Shown here: piece after piece, positions 1 to 7,767 of the stretch
How the letters are laid out: every line of letters starts with the position of its first letter
How positions within the stretch are numbered: position 1 is the stretch's first letter
Assembly: GCF_021491915.1 (NCBI RefSeq)
Contig: NZ_CP090836.1
Span: 723,501-787,500 of the forward strand
Reading direction: 5' to 3'
Source of the DNA: Paracoccus everestensis
GTDB lineage: Bacteria; Pseudomonadota; Alphaproteobacteria; Rhodobacterales; Rhodobacteraceae
Length of the DNA stretch: 64,000 nt
Notes under the pieces: generated by a model
What the model was told of the DNA's origin: nothing
The model's database searches: none
What the model saw: the letters and a program-made list of their open reading frames with translations, nothing else
Position numbers and translations under genes: made by a program

Positions 1-447
1 TTCCTTGCCAAAGCTCAGCGTGCGCAACCGGTCCGAGGCCACTCCCTGCGCGATCAGGTATTCCTGGACCGAACTGGCCCGGCGCGCGCCAAGGGCCAGG
101 TTGTATTCGCGGGTGCCGGTTTCCTCGGCATGGCCCTGGACCACGGCAGTGAAATTCGTGTGGCGGTTCAGCCACTCGGCCTGGCGGGCCAGGATGCCGC
201 GCGCCTCGGCCGTCAGGGCGGTCTGGTTCGCCGCGAACAGCACCGTATTGCCGACGGTGGTGTTGAAATACTGCGCCGTCGCCTCGGCCCCCAGGGTGCC
301 GCCGGCCAGATCGCCCTGATACAGCGCGCCCCCGTCGGCGCTGGCATAGGGGTCCATCACGGTCTGCGTGACCGGCGGCGCGGGCTGCGCGCAGGCGGCA
401 AGGGACAGCAGCAGAACAACGGCAGCGGGCTTTTTCCAGGCGATCAT
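1..447 (-). CDS. pal: Pal, peptidoglycan-associated lipoprotein (C-terminus cut by window edge)
   Basis: Outer-membrane lipoprotein that binds peptidoglycan and TolB, forming the outer end of the Tol-Pal system that constricts the envelope at division. The first 19 residues are a lipoprotein signal with a SLAAC lipobox, so Cys19 should be lipidated. After a short linker comes an OmpA-like domain, with the family signatures GHAEETGTREYN and a following LGARRA helix. The ATG lies at 447-445 and the frame runs off the window at base 1, so only the first 149 codons are visible and the end is missing because of the window, not a truncation. It follows tolB by 25 bp and closes the operon order ybgC-tolQ-tolR-tolA-tolB-pal. 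Identification is firm from the domain and context. Confidence 0.93.
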   Translation of the reverse strand, partial: MIAWKKPAAVVLLLSLAACAQPAPPVTQTVMDPYASADGGALYQGDLAGGTLGAEATAQYFNTTVGNTVLFAANQTALTAEARGILARQAEWLNRHTNFTAVVQGHAEETGTREYNLALGARRASSVQEYLIAQGVASDRLRTLSFGKE

Positions 448-472
448 CGGGCTATCCTTCCGGCGCGGTGCT

Positions 473-1789
473 TCAAGGCATCAACGGACCCCAAGAGGGA
501 TCCGAGGCGGCAAAGTCAAGGCTCAGCGGTCGCATATTGCGCCCGGTGATGTCTACCGAATGCAGCTTGGGCTGGCCGTTCCCGCCCGGCGCGACCCGCG
601 TGAACATCACGACGCGGCCATTGGGCGCCCAGGTCGGGGACTCGTCAAGGAAAGATCCGGTCAAGGTCTTTTCGCCCGACCCATCTGTCCGCATCGTGGC
701 GATGTGAAACTGGTTGCCGACCTGCTTGGTGAATGCGATCAGGTCGCCCTTGGGCGACCAGGCGGGCGATCCGTAACGCCCGTCGCCAAAGCTGATCCGT
801 GTCGGCTCGCCCCCGTTCACGCCCACGACATACAGCTGCGGATTGCCCGAGCGGTCGGATTCGAACACGATCCGCTGCCCGTCGGGGCTGAAGCTGGGGG
901 CAGTGTCGATGGCGGGCGACTGCACCAGCGCCCGTTGCGCGCCCGATGCCGCATCCATCAGCCAGATGTCGGTATTGCCGCCCTGTTCGCGGGAATAAGC
1001 GATCCAGCGTCCATCCGGGCTGAACCGGGGCGAGAACGCCATGCTGTTTGCGTCCTGCGTCAGCGCGCGGGACGCAACCGTCGCCACCTCCATCACGCGG
1101 ATTTGCGGAAAGCCGCTGTCAAAGCTGGTGTAAACCAGCCGCCGCCCGTCGCGCGAAAATTGCGGCGCCAGCACCAGGGACGAACTGTCGGTCATCCACA
1201 GAATGTTCTGGCCGTCGTAATCCATCACCCCGATGCGCTTGATCCGCGCGTCCTTGGGACCGGTTTCCTGCACAAAGGCCACGCGGCTGTCGAAATAGGG
1301 CTGTTCCCCGGTCAGCCGGGCATAGATCTGGTCGGCGATCTTGTGCGCGGCGCGGCGCCAATCGCCCGCACGGGCGTCGAACTGCATCCCGTCGCCCTGC
1401 GCCTGGCCTGCATAAACGTCGAACAGTCGGAACTTGACGCTGATCGCATCGCCCGCCTGCGTCACCTCGGCCGCGACAAGCGCCTGAGCGTTGACCGCGC
1501 GCCAGTCCTCGTAGGCGATCGCCTCGCCAAAGCTGCCAGGGCGGGCGACCTGCGCATCGCGCGGGATTTCCCGGAACAGGCCCGTGCCGGTCAGGTCGGC
1601 CGCCACCACGTCGCGGATACGCCCCGCCACCTCGGCATCGCCGTGAAAGGCAGGGATGGCGATCGCCATCGGTTCGGTCACGCCGTCGGTGATCTCGATC
1701 TTCAAGGGCCCGTCTTGAGCCAGGGCGGGCAGGGCGGTCGATGCGGCGGCAAGGGCCATCGACAGAGTCAGGGTCAGCGTCCGAAGCAT
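473..1789 (-). CDS. tolB: TolB, periplasmic beta-propeller protein of Tol-Pal
   Basis: Periplasmic protein that links TolA to Pal. The 438-aa product starts with a Sec signal peptide (hydrophobic core, then ALPALAQ, likely cleaved after AQ). A small N-terminal alpha/beta domain is followed by a six-bladed propeller made of WD40-like PD40 repeats, visible as repeated FSPDG/FSRDG motifs (for example SFSPDGQRIVFESDRSGN). Length and architecture are normal for the family. Two adjacent ATGs exist; I prefer the second (1789) because the GAGG ribosome site is too close to the first (1792). It sits between tolA and pal in the same orientation. Confidence 0.95.
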   Translation of the reverse strand: MLRTLTLTLSMALAAASTALPALAQDGPLKIEITDGVTEPMAIAIPAFHGDAEVAGRIRDVVAADLTGTGLFREIPRDAQVARPGSFGEAIAYEDWRAVNAQALVAAEVTQAGDAISVKFRLFDVYAGQAQGDGMQFDARAGDWRRAAHKIADQIYARLTGEQPYFDSRVAFVQETGPKDARIKRIGVMDYDGQNILWMTDSSSLVLAPQFSRDGRRLVYTSFDSGFPQIRVMEVATVASRALTQDANSMAFSPRFSPDGRWIAYSREQGGNTDIWLMDAASGAQRALVQSPAIDTAPSFSPDGQRIVFESDRSGNPQLYVVGVNGGEPTRISFGDGRYGSPAWSPKGDLIAFTKQVGNQFHIATMRTDGSGEKTLTGSFLDESPTWAPNGRVVMFTRVAPGGNGQPKLHSVDITGRNMRPLSLDFAASDPSWGPLMP

Positions 1790-1830
1790 CATATCCTCAT
1801 CATCCTTGCGACGGGGCCGGGAATCCGGCC

Positions 1831-3744
1831 TCAGTCAAATCCGATTCCGTCGGGGCGAAACTCGACCACGACATCGCGCCACCGGCTGTATTTGTCCAAG
1901 GGCAGCGGAAAGCCCGCGCCCCCGCACATCATAATCGCGCGCCGGGCCACTTGAAAGGCATGGTCCGCCCCGGCCTCGGATCCGCCGTGGTGACCCGCGA
2001 CCCGCAGGCTGGCCTCGATGGGGCGGCCATCGGCGGTCATGCTGAAGGCGACCGAGACGGACATCCCCGAGGCTTCGACCGACAGCGCGCCCTCGTTCCA
2101 GCATTGGCGCAGCGCGGTGCGAAAGGCGTCCCGTTCGGCCAGCGACAAGGGCTGGGCCTGGGACAGGCCGGACATATCGATGCCGTCCAGCGGCGTCGGG
2201 CGAATGGTGGACGGGGCAAGCTGCATCGGTTCGGCAAGATTGCCCTGCGTGGCATCAGCGCTGTCGCCTGCACCCGCCATCGCCCCCGCCAGGGCCGCGG
2301 CCAGGGGATCCTGCGTGGCCGAGGCGCCGGAGCCGCCGTCGATCATCTGGCTATTGCCACCCACGGCATCCCCGGTCGAGGCGGTGTCGGTCCCGTCCGC
2401 CCCGGCCGTGCCATCCTGTGCCTCGCGCAGCGCATCTTCCAGGTCCTGCTGGCGCGCGGCCTCGGCAGCGGCCTGTTCCCCGGCCTCGCGCTCGGCTGCA
2501 AGCCGGCGCTGCTCTGCTTCCCGTTCTGCTTCCCGTTCTGCGGCCTCGGCAGCGGCCCGACGTTCTTCCTCGGCCTCGCGCTCCGCTTCGGCCCGACGTT
2601 CTTCCTCGGCGGCCCGTTCCGCCTCGGCCTGGCGCTCGGCCTCGGCCCTCCGATCAGCGTCAGCCCGTCGCTCGGCTTCTGCCTGGCGTTCGGCCTCGGC
2701 CTGCCGCGCCTCCTCGGCCAGACGCTCGGCTTCCCGTTCCTCTGCCGCACGCCGTTCGGCTTGCTCTGCCTCGCGGGCCGCAGCCTCACGGCGTTCCTCG
2801 GCCTCGCGTTCGGCATTGGCCGCGCGGCGTTCTTCCTCGGCGCGGGCCTCCGCCGCGCGCTGTTCCTGCGCGTCGCGTTCAGCCTGTTCCGCAGCTTCAC
2901 GACGTTCGGCCGCCGCGCGGCGCCGAGCCTCGGCCTGCTCGGCATCGGCTTGCCTTTCCGCCTCGGCCTGCCGCTCGGCCTCCTCGGCTGCGGCCTGTTC
3001 GGCCCGCCGCGCTTCCTGGGCGGCCTCGCGTTCTGCGGTCAGGCGGCGTCCAGCGGCCTCGGCCGCGGCTTCGGCCGCAGCCTCGGCGGCACGGGCAGCC
3101 TCGGCGGCGGCCTGGCGTTCAGCCTCTTGCCGGGCCAGACGGGCGTTGCGCTGTTCGATCAATCCTTCGGGCCGCACGCGGGGCAGGGCCGACCGGTCCA
3201 AGGCCAGTTCGGATCGCGGCGCAACCGGTTGGGCGGCCTGATCGGCCGCTGGCGCATCGGGGCGGGCCGGTTGCGTATTCGTCACCGGCACATCCGGTGC
3301 AGCCGGCGTGTCAGGCGCGGCATCGTCCGACGCCTGGCTGCCGGCAAGCGCGCCAAGATCGGTGGCCACGGCCACGGGATCACGGCGGGCGAAATCGGAC
3401 AGGTCGGGCTGGTCTTCCGACCGATCGGGCAGGGCCAGATCCTGCGCGGCAGCCTCGGCATCGGGGGGGCTGGCGGCGGCGGGCGCCTGTGCGGCGTCCC
3501 CGTCAGCCACGGGCGCGGGCAGCGCGGCCACAGCCGTCGCATCGCGTCCGACCGGGCCTGCACCCCGTGACGCGGCGGCAAGCGCCTCGAACTCGGCGCC
3601 GCTCATGGTGGCCACCTCGGTCGTGCGCAGCGGGGTCGAGGGTTGGGGGCGCAAGAACACCCCGCCCAGGATCGCCCACAGGATCAAGGCGCCATGCGCC
3701 GATCCCGAAACCCACCACCCGATGCGGCCCTCGCGGTCCTCCAT
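1831..3744 (-). CDS. tolA: TolA, inner-membrane coupling protein with very long coiled coil
   Basis: TolA transmits the proton-motive force from TolQR across the periplasm to TolB-Pal. The 637-aa protein has a short cytoplasmic tip, one membrane segment at about residues 9-31 (WWVSGSAHGALILWAILGG), a Pro/Ala/Asp-rich stretch, then roughly 270 residues made almost only of Ala, Glu, Arg and Gln (about residues 190-460), predicted to be one continuous helix or coiled coil. The C-terminal globular domain contains the CW...MMCGG cysteine pair and the motif TPLDG. It is longer than the about 420-residue E. coli protein, as is common in alphaproteobacteria, where TolA is poorly conserved. The repetitive codons create long open frames on the other strand, which are shadows. 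It starts 4 bp after the tolR stop. Confidence 0.92.
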   Translation of the reverse strand: MEDREGRIGWWVSGSAHGALILWAILGGVFLRPQPSTPLRTTEVATMSGAEFEALAAASRGAGPVGRDATAVAALPAPVADGDAAQAPAAASPPDAEAAAQDLALPDRSEDQPDLSDFARRDPVAVATDLGALAGSQASDDAAPDTPAAPDVPVTNTQPARPDAPAADQAAQPVAPRSELALDRSALPRVRPEGLIEQRNARLARQEAERQAAAEAARAAEAAAEAAAEAAGRRLTAEREAAQEARRAEQAAAEEAERQAEAERQADAEQAEARRRAAAERREAAEQAERDAQEQRAAEARAEEERRAANAEREAEERREAAAREAEQAERRAAEEREAERLAEEARQAEAERQAEAERRADADRRAEAERQAEAERAAEEERRAEAEREAEEERRAAAEAAEREAEREAEQRRLAAEREAGEQAAAEAARQQDLEDALREAQDGTAGADGTDTASTGDAVGGNSQMIDGGSGASATQDPLAAALAGAMAGAGDSADATQGNLAEPMQLAPSTIRPTPLDGIDMSGLSQAQPLSLAERDAFRTALRQCWNEGALSVEASGMSVSVAFSMTADGRPIEASLRVAGHHGGSEAGADHAFQVARRAIMMCGGAGFPLPLDKYSRWRDVVVEFRPDGIGFD

Positions 3745-3748
3745 CGCC

Positions 3749-4204
3749 CTATCCGTCCATCCTTGGCCCGCCGGTATCCGTCACCAGCACGATATCGGAC
3801 AGCCCCGCCGCGTTCAGCGCGCCCATCACCTGCACCACGCGGGCATAGGGGATCGCGCCATCCGCGCGCAGGAACACCCGCTGGCTTTCGCGCCCGGCCA
3901 GGATTTCGCGCAGCCGGGTGACGATCTGGTCCTGCGCCACCGGCGCATCCATCAGCATCACGTCGCCATCGGCGGGGATCGAGATGACCAGTGGCTCCTC
4001 GGGCTCCGTGGGCACGGCGGTGGCGGCGGTCTGCGGCAGGTTCAGCGGCACGCCCGCCGTCATCAGGGGCGCGGCCACCATGAAGATCACCAGCAGCACC
4101 AGCATCACGTCCACAAAGGGCGTGACGTTGATTTCCGACATCGGCGCATTGCGCCTGCGTCCCCGGCCCTTGCGGCTGACCCGCTTGACGACGGCGCCCG
4201 ACAT
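3749..4204 (-). CDS. tolR: TolR, ExbD/TolR-family proton-channel subunit
   Basis: Partner of TolQ in the inner-membrane proton channel that energises TolA. The 151-aa protein has a basic N-terminal tail, the conserved EINVTPFVDVMLVLLVIFM membrane helix (the Asp in PFVD is the proton-carrying residue in this family) and a periplasmic ExbD fold ending GLSDIVLVTD. Length is typical. It starts 1 bp after the tolQ stop and is followed by tolA 4 bp later, which indicates translational coupling. Confidence 0.95.
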   Translation of the reverse strand: MSGAVVKRVSRKGRGRRRNAPMSEINVTPFVDVMLVLLVIFMVAAPLMTAGVPLNLPQTAATAVPTEPEEPLVISIPADGDVMLMDAPVAQDQIVTRLREILAGRESQRVFLRADGAIPYARVVQVMGALNAAGLSDIVLVTDTGGPRMDG

Positions 4205-4205
4205 C

Positions 4206-4898
4206 CTAGGCCTCGTCCATCTGGCGCGAGAGCAGGGTCGAGAATTCGTCGGCGAAGGCTTCCCAGTTCCCGGTCACGCGTTCCGCGTCGCCCGAAAGCT
4301 TGTTGTAGAAAACGACCGCCGGGATCGCGGCCAGCAGGCCCAGGGCGGTTGCCAGCAGCGCCTCGGCAATGCCGGGGGCCACGACGGCCAGACTGGTGTC
4401 TTGGGACATAGCGATGCCCTCGAACGCCGTCTTGATGCCCCAGACGGTGCCGAACAGCCCGATGAAGGGCGCGGTGGATCCAACGGTCGCGAGGAAGGAC
4501 AGGCCCCGAAACAGACGCGATTCCTCGCGCTGGATGGCCACGTTCATGGCGCGGTCGATGCGGGCCGTGCCGCCGGGGATCAGCGCGCCATCGTCGCGGT
4601 GGCTGCGCCGCCATTCGGTCATGCCCGCGGCGAAGATGCGTTCCGACGCGCCCGAGGGCCGGTCGCCAAGGCGGTCATACAGGTCGTCCAAGGGTTCGCC
4701 CGACCAAAAGCTGCGATCGAAGCGGGCGGCTTCCTTTCGGGCCTGCGCAAAGGCAAGGAATTTCTGGATGATGATTGCCCAGGCCCAGACCGACGCGACG
4801 ATCAGCAGCACCATCACCACCTGCACCGTCAGCGAGGCGCGCGCAAACAGCGCCATCAACGAGAAATCAAGGGCCTGCGCGGCCTGGATCGGTTCCAT
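4206..4898 (-). CDS. tolQ: TolQ, MotA/TolQ/ExbB proton-channel subunit
   Basis: Polytopic inner-membrane subunit of the TolQR motor. Three membrane helices are visible: near the N-terminus (VQVVMVLLIVASVWAWAIII), and two after the central cytoplasmic region (LSFLATVGSTAPFIGLFGTVWGI and ALLATALGLLAAIPAVVFYN), with the family motif VGSTAPFIGLFGTVWGI. I take the ATG at 4898 (230 aa, starting MEPIQAAQ), which has AAAAGG at good spacing. An upstream ATG at 4925 would add nine residues but lacks a convincing ribosome site. First of the core tol genes after ybgC, from which a 145-bp gap separates it; that gap may hold a promoter, but I could not pick out clear boxes. Confidence 0.93.
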   Translation of the reverse strand: MEPIQAAQALDFSLMALFARASLTVQVVMVLLIVASVWAWAIIIQKFLAFAQARKEAARFDRSFWSGEPLDDLYDRLGDRPSGASERIFAAGMTEWRRSHRDDGALIPGGTARIDRAMNVAIQREESRLFRGLSFLATVGSTAPFIGLFGTVWGIKTAFEGIAMSQDTSLAVVAPGIAEALLATALGLLAAIPAVVFYNKLSGDAERVTGNWEAFADEFSTLLSRQMDEA

Positions 4899-5043
4899 CT
4901 TCACTGCCTTTTCGTCGTGATCCATTGCGGACCTGACCGGCTTCCCGGTCGGTTTGCAGGCCTTCTAGCGCCTTCCTAGCAAAGGTTGCAGCCCCTTGCC
5001 GCAACACAATGCCGTCACTTTCAGACAGTGCGGCCCATACGCC

Positions 5044-5436
5044 TCACCCGGCCGCCAAGGCAGCCGCCAAGGTTCTTGGCAGCCGCGCGGGGCGGCCCCC
5101 GGCGTCCAGGCAGGCCAGCGTCACCCGCGCCGTGAACAGCAGATCATCCCCGCGCCGGACGGCCTGTTCCACGACGATCCGCGCGGCGGTCATATGCGAA
5201 AGCACCGTTTCCACCGTCAGAAGGTCGTCGAAACGGGCAGGGCGCAGATAGTCCGCCTCGACCCGGCGAACGGCAAAGACATGGCCGCTGGCAACCTTCA
5301 GCGCAACCTGGTCGATGCCCCTGTCGCGCAGCCATTCCGACCGTCCGCGCTCGATGAATTTCAGGTAATTCGCATAATAGACGATCCCGGCAAGGTCGGT
5401 ATCCTCGTAATAAACGCGGACGGACAGTGCGTGCAT
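5044..5436 (-). CDS. ybgC: YbgC-type acyl-CoA thioesterase of the Tol-Pal cluster
   Basis: Hotdog-fold thioesterase encoded at the head of tol-pal operons in many proteobacteria; its homologues hydrolyse acyl-CoA and have been linked to phospholipid metabolism. The 130-aa sequence has the 4-hydroxybenzoyl-CoA thioesterase signature YYEDTDLAGIVYYANYLKFIERGRSEWLR in residues 9-37, with the catalytic Asp in EDTD and the following Y-x-N-Y-L motif. Its ATG (5436-5434) overlaps the TGA of the upstream 191-aa gene by one base (TGATG), so the two are probably translated together. Its physiological substrate cannot be read from the sequence. Confidence 0.93.
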   Translation of the reverse strand: MHALSVRVYYEDTDLAGIVYYANYLKFIERGRSEWLRDRGIDQVALKVASGHVFAVRRVEADYLRPARFDDLLTVETVLSHMTAARIVVEQAVRRGDDLLFTARVTLACLDAGGRPARLPRTLAAALAAG

Positions 5437-6011
5437 CAAACGTCCCCCATCCTTGCCGCCAGCCGCAAAGCATGGACCCGGTCCACTGCCGCAACCGGCA
5501 GGACCGGATCATAAGCCCCCCGGATCAGCGCCGCCATGGCGGGCGAAGGCGCGATGTCGCGCGCGAATGTCAGCGCGCAGCGCATGAACAGCGCTTCGGC
5601 CAACTGCCCCGGATGGCTGTCGGCCAGCCGGCCGCCCATGCGCAGGAACCCCAGGCAGGCGCGGATGCCGCCGTTGGCGTCAAAGCGGAACATTCGGTAT
5701 TGATCGGCATCGGCACGGGTCAGGCGGTCGGGCAGGTCCGGCGCGTCGGTCAGCCGGCCCAGGTCGGGAATGTCCGCCAGATCCGGCCAATCGCGGACAA
5801 AGAACAGCATCAGGTTCGCGCCCATGTCAGGATCCGCATCCGTCAACGGATGCCGCGCATGGGCAAAGCCCGCCCGGATCGCGCCGCGAAAGATGTTCAG
5901 GCTTTCATCGGCCAGGCCAAAGATCACCGGCGCCACCGGCCGTCCCCATCGGGCGCAAAGGAATGTTCCGTCAGGACGCGTGAACAGCGCGGCGATTTCA
6001 TCACTGGTCAT
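5436..6011 (-). CDS. Conserved hypothetical protein coupled to ybgC
   Basis: A 191-aa protein that I do not recognise. It has no signal peptide, membrane helix or obvious catalytic motif. It contains a Trp/Arg-rich start (FLCARWGRPVAPVIFGL), a central segment with DMGANLMLFFVRDWPDLADIPDL and an alanine-rich helical end. The start at 6011 (ATG, MTSDEIAALF) is favoured because the longer open frame upstream runs through a repeat element and reads as noise. Its stop overlaps the ybgC start by one base, so it is the first gene of the tol-pal transcription unit as seen here. A soluble accessory protein of this operon, or an unrelated upstream gene, are both possible. Confidence 0.75.
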   Translation of the reverse strand: MTSDEIAALFTRPDGTFLCARWGRPVAPVIFGLADESLNIFRGAIRAGFAHARHPLTDADPDMGANLMLFFVRDWPDLADIPDLGRLTDAPDLPDRLTRADADQYRMFRFDANGGIRACLGFLRMGGRLADSHPGQLAEALFMRCALTFARDIAPSPAMAALIRGAYDPVLPVAAVDRVHALRLAARMGDV

Positions 6012-6020
6012 GCCTCGCCC

Positions 6021-6085
6021 TTCATCTTCTTCATGCAAATATCCTGGGGGAGTCGCCGGAACGGCGACGGGGGCAAGGCCCCCGG
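6021..6085 (+). repeat. AAATATCC/GC-hairpin element, copy A
   Basis: Intergenic copy of an element seen six times in this window. A pyrimidine-rich stretch (TTCATCTTCTTC) leads into AAATATCCTGGGGG at 6037-6050. Two hairpins follow: arms GTCGCCG/CGGCGAC (6052-6058 and 6062-6068) and GGGGGC/GCCCCC (6069-6074 and 6078-6083). It lies between scoB and the 191-aa gene, both on the minus strand, so unlike the other five copies it does not follow a gene on its own strand. On the minus strand the same palindromes could still form after the scoB stop. Confidence 0.7.
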
Positions 6086-6109
6086 CGACATTTCCCAAAG
6101 GGCGGCGGT

Positions 6110-6736
6110 TCAGTCGACGATCGTTGCTTCGGTAGCTTTGCGCAGTTCGTCCTCGGTCACGCCTTCCGCGCATTCGACGATCTTCAGTCCACCGGGCACC
6201 ACGTCCAGCACGCCCAGGTTGGTGATGATGCGGTCCACCACGCCCTTGCCGGTCAGGGGCAGGGTGCATTCGCGCAGCACCTTCGACTCGCCAGCCTTGT
6301 TGGTGTGGTCCATGACCACGATCACCCGGCCCACGCCCGCGACCAGATCCATGGCGCCGCCCATGCCCTTGACCAGCTTGCCAGGGATCATCCAGTTCGC
6401 CAGATCGCCATTCTCGGCCACTTCCATGGCGCCCAAGATCGCAGCCGCGATCTTGCCGCCCCGGATCATGCCAAAGCTGGTCGCGCTGTCGAAATAGGCG
6501 GTGCGGTTCAGTTCCGTGATGGTCTGCTTGCCCGCATTGATCAGGTCGGGATCTTCGTCGCCCTCGAATGGGAAGGGTCCCATCCCCAGCATCCCGTTTT
6601 CGGATTGCAACGTGATGTCCTTGTCGCCCACATAGTTGGCGACCAGCGTCGGAATGCCGATGCCGAGGTTCACGTACCAGCCGTCTTCCAGTTCCTGCGC
6701 CGCACGCGCGGCCATCTGGTTGCGGTCCCAAGCCAT
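6110..6736 (-). CDS. scoB: 3-oxoacid CoA-transferase subunit B
   Basis: Beta subunit of a class I CoA-transferase that moves CoA between succinate and acetoacetate or a related 3-oxoacid. The 208-aa protein starts MAWDRNQMAARAAQEL and contains the subunit B signature NLGIGIPTLVANYV, then the SENGMLGMG segment whose Glu forms the acyl-glutamate intermediate in this family. The ATG (6736-6734) overlaps the subunit A stop (TGATG). A GTG one codon upstream is the alternative start. The pair resembles ScoAB/AtoDA; exact substrate preference is not readable, though ketone-body or PHB-derived acetoacetate use is likely in this lineage. Confidence 0.92.
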   Translation of the reverse strand: MAWDRNQMAARAAQELEDGWYVNLGIGIPTLVANYVGDKDITLQSENGMLGMGPFPFEGDEDPDLINAGKQTITELNRTAYFDSATSFGMIRGGKIAAAILGAMEVAENGDLANWMIPGKLVKGMGGAMDLVAGVGRVIVVMDHTNKAGESKVLRECTLPLTGKGVVDRIITNLGVLDVVPGGLKIVECAEGVTEDELRKATEATIVD

Positions 6737-7440
6737 CACGCGGTCTCCTTCTTGCGGGTGGTGCGCTGCTCGATGCGCTTCTCATGCTGGCCCTGCACGA
6801 TCCGGTGGACATAGATGCCGGGCAGGTGGATCATGTCGGGGTCCAGCGATCCCCGCGGGACGATCTCCTCGACCTCGGCCACGCAGACGCGGCCGCACAT
6901 CGCGGCGGGCGGGTTGAAGTTGCGCGCGGTCTTGCGGAACACCAGGTTGCCGGTGTCGTCGGCTTTCCAGGCCTTTACGATGGACAGATCCGCCACGATG
7001 CCGCGTTCCAGGATGTAATCCTGGCCGTCGAAGGTCTTGACCTCCTTGCCCTCGGCAATAACGGTGCCGACGCCGGTCTTGGTGTAAAAGCCCGGAATGC
7101 CGCAGCCGCCGGCGCGCATCCGTTCGGCCAGCGTGCCTTGGGGATTAAACTCCAGTTCCAGTTCGCCCGACAGGTACTGGCGCATGAATTCGGCGTTTTC
7201 CCCGACATAGCTGCTGATCATCTTCCTGATCTGCCGGGTTTGCAGCAGCACCCCCAGGCCAAAGTCATCGACGCCGCAGTTGTTGGATGCGACCGTCAGA
7301 TCCTTGGTGCCCGCATCGCGGATAGCCGCGATCAGCAGTTCGGGGATCCCGCAAAGGCCAAAGCCTCCGGCGGCGATGAACATCCCGTCATGCAGCAGCC
7401 CCTCCAATGCGTCGCTTGCCGTGGCATAGACCTTTTTCAT
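6736..7440 (-). CDS. scoA: 3-oxoacid CoA-transferase subunit A
   Basis: Alpha subunit of the CoA-transferase. The 234-aa sequence from MKKVYATASDALEGLL contains the glycine-rich CoA-binding region GMFIAAGGFGLCGIPELLI (residues 18-36) and the downstream segment GIPGFYTKTGVGTVIAEGKE typical of subunit A. I set the start at 7440, the second of two adjacent ATGs, because the AGGGA ribosome site is too close to the first. The extra upstream open frame (to 7500) covers a probable promoter and is not coding. First gene of a two-gene unit with scoB. Confidence 0.92.
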   Translation of the reverse strand: MKKVYATASDALEGLLHDGMFIAAGGFGLCGIPELLIAAIRDAGTKDLTVASNNCGVDDFGLGVLLQTRQIRKMISSYVGENAEFMRQYLSGELELEFNPQGTLAERMRAGGCGIPGFYTKTGVGTVIAEGKEVKTFDGQDYILERGIVADLSIVKAWKADDTGNLVFRKTARNFNPPAAMCGRVCVAEVEEIVPRGSLDPDMIHLPGIYVHRIVQGQHEKRIEQRTTRKKETA

Positions 7441-7767
7441 CATCCCTCCCCCAAAATGACCGTGCTGCAGATTTGTCGCTTGCGTATCGGGCCAAGTCAA
7501 TGCGGCGGTGCAGCATGACCGGCCTTGCGCCTTTACCCCGCTGATCGTCGAGGTTTCATCCTGGCAAACGACCGACCACAGGTGGACCCGGTAGCTGCGT
7601 CAGATGCCATATCGTCGGGACTGCCTTTCCCTTGTCGCATACGGAAGGCGTTCTGCACGCCACAGGCCTGCAATTGCAGGCGGCTGCACTGGCAGCAATG
7701 TTCCTGCCCGGCAGCCTTCATGGCCGGGGCGAGGCTGCCAGCCGTTTTTGGCCAAAGCAGCCGAGGT
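7441..7767 (-). promoter_or_regulatory. 327-bp gap upstream of scoAB with inverted TGCTGCA/TGCAGCA sites
   Basis: No convincing gene lies here; a 62-codon minus-strand frame (7533-7721) has no ribosome site or recognisable features. For scoA, a TTGACT -35-like box occurs at 7500-7495 on the minus strand, but the matching -10 (about 7477-7471, GACAAA/ACAAAT) is weak. An inverted repeat flanks this point: TGCTGCA at 7463-7469 and its complement TGCAGCA at 7509-7515. PhaR-type regulators of PHB metabolism bind CTGC/GCAG sequences of this kind, so control by PhaR is a reasonable but untested guess. The stretch 7560-7767 downstream of topA shows nothing clear. Confidence 0.35.

Noticed and set aside
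1741..3570. 609-codon plus-strand open frame opposite tolA
   Set aside because: Shadow of the Ala/Glu/Arg codon bias of tolA; low-complexity product and no ribosome site.
7533..7721. 62-codon minus-strand cysteine-containing frame
   Set aside because: No ribosome site, no neighbour coupling and no similarity to the small cysteine proteins at 28 kb.
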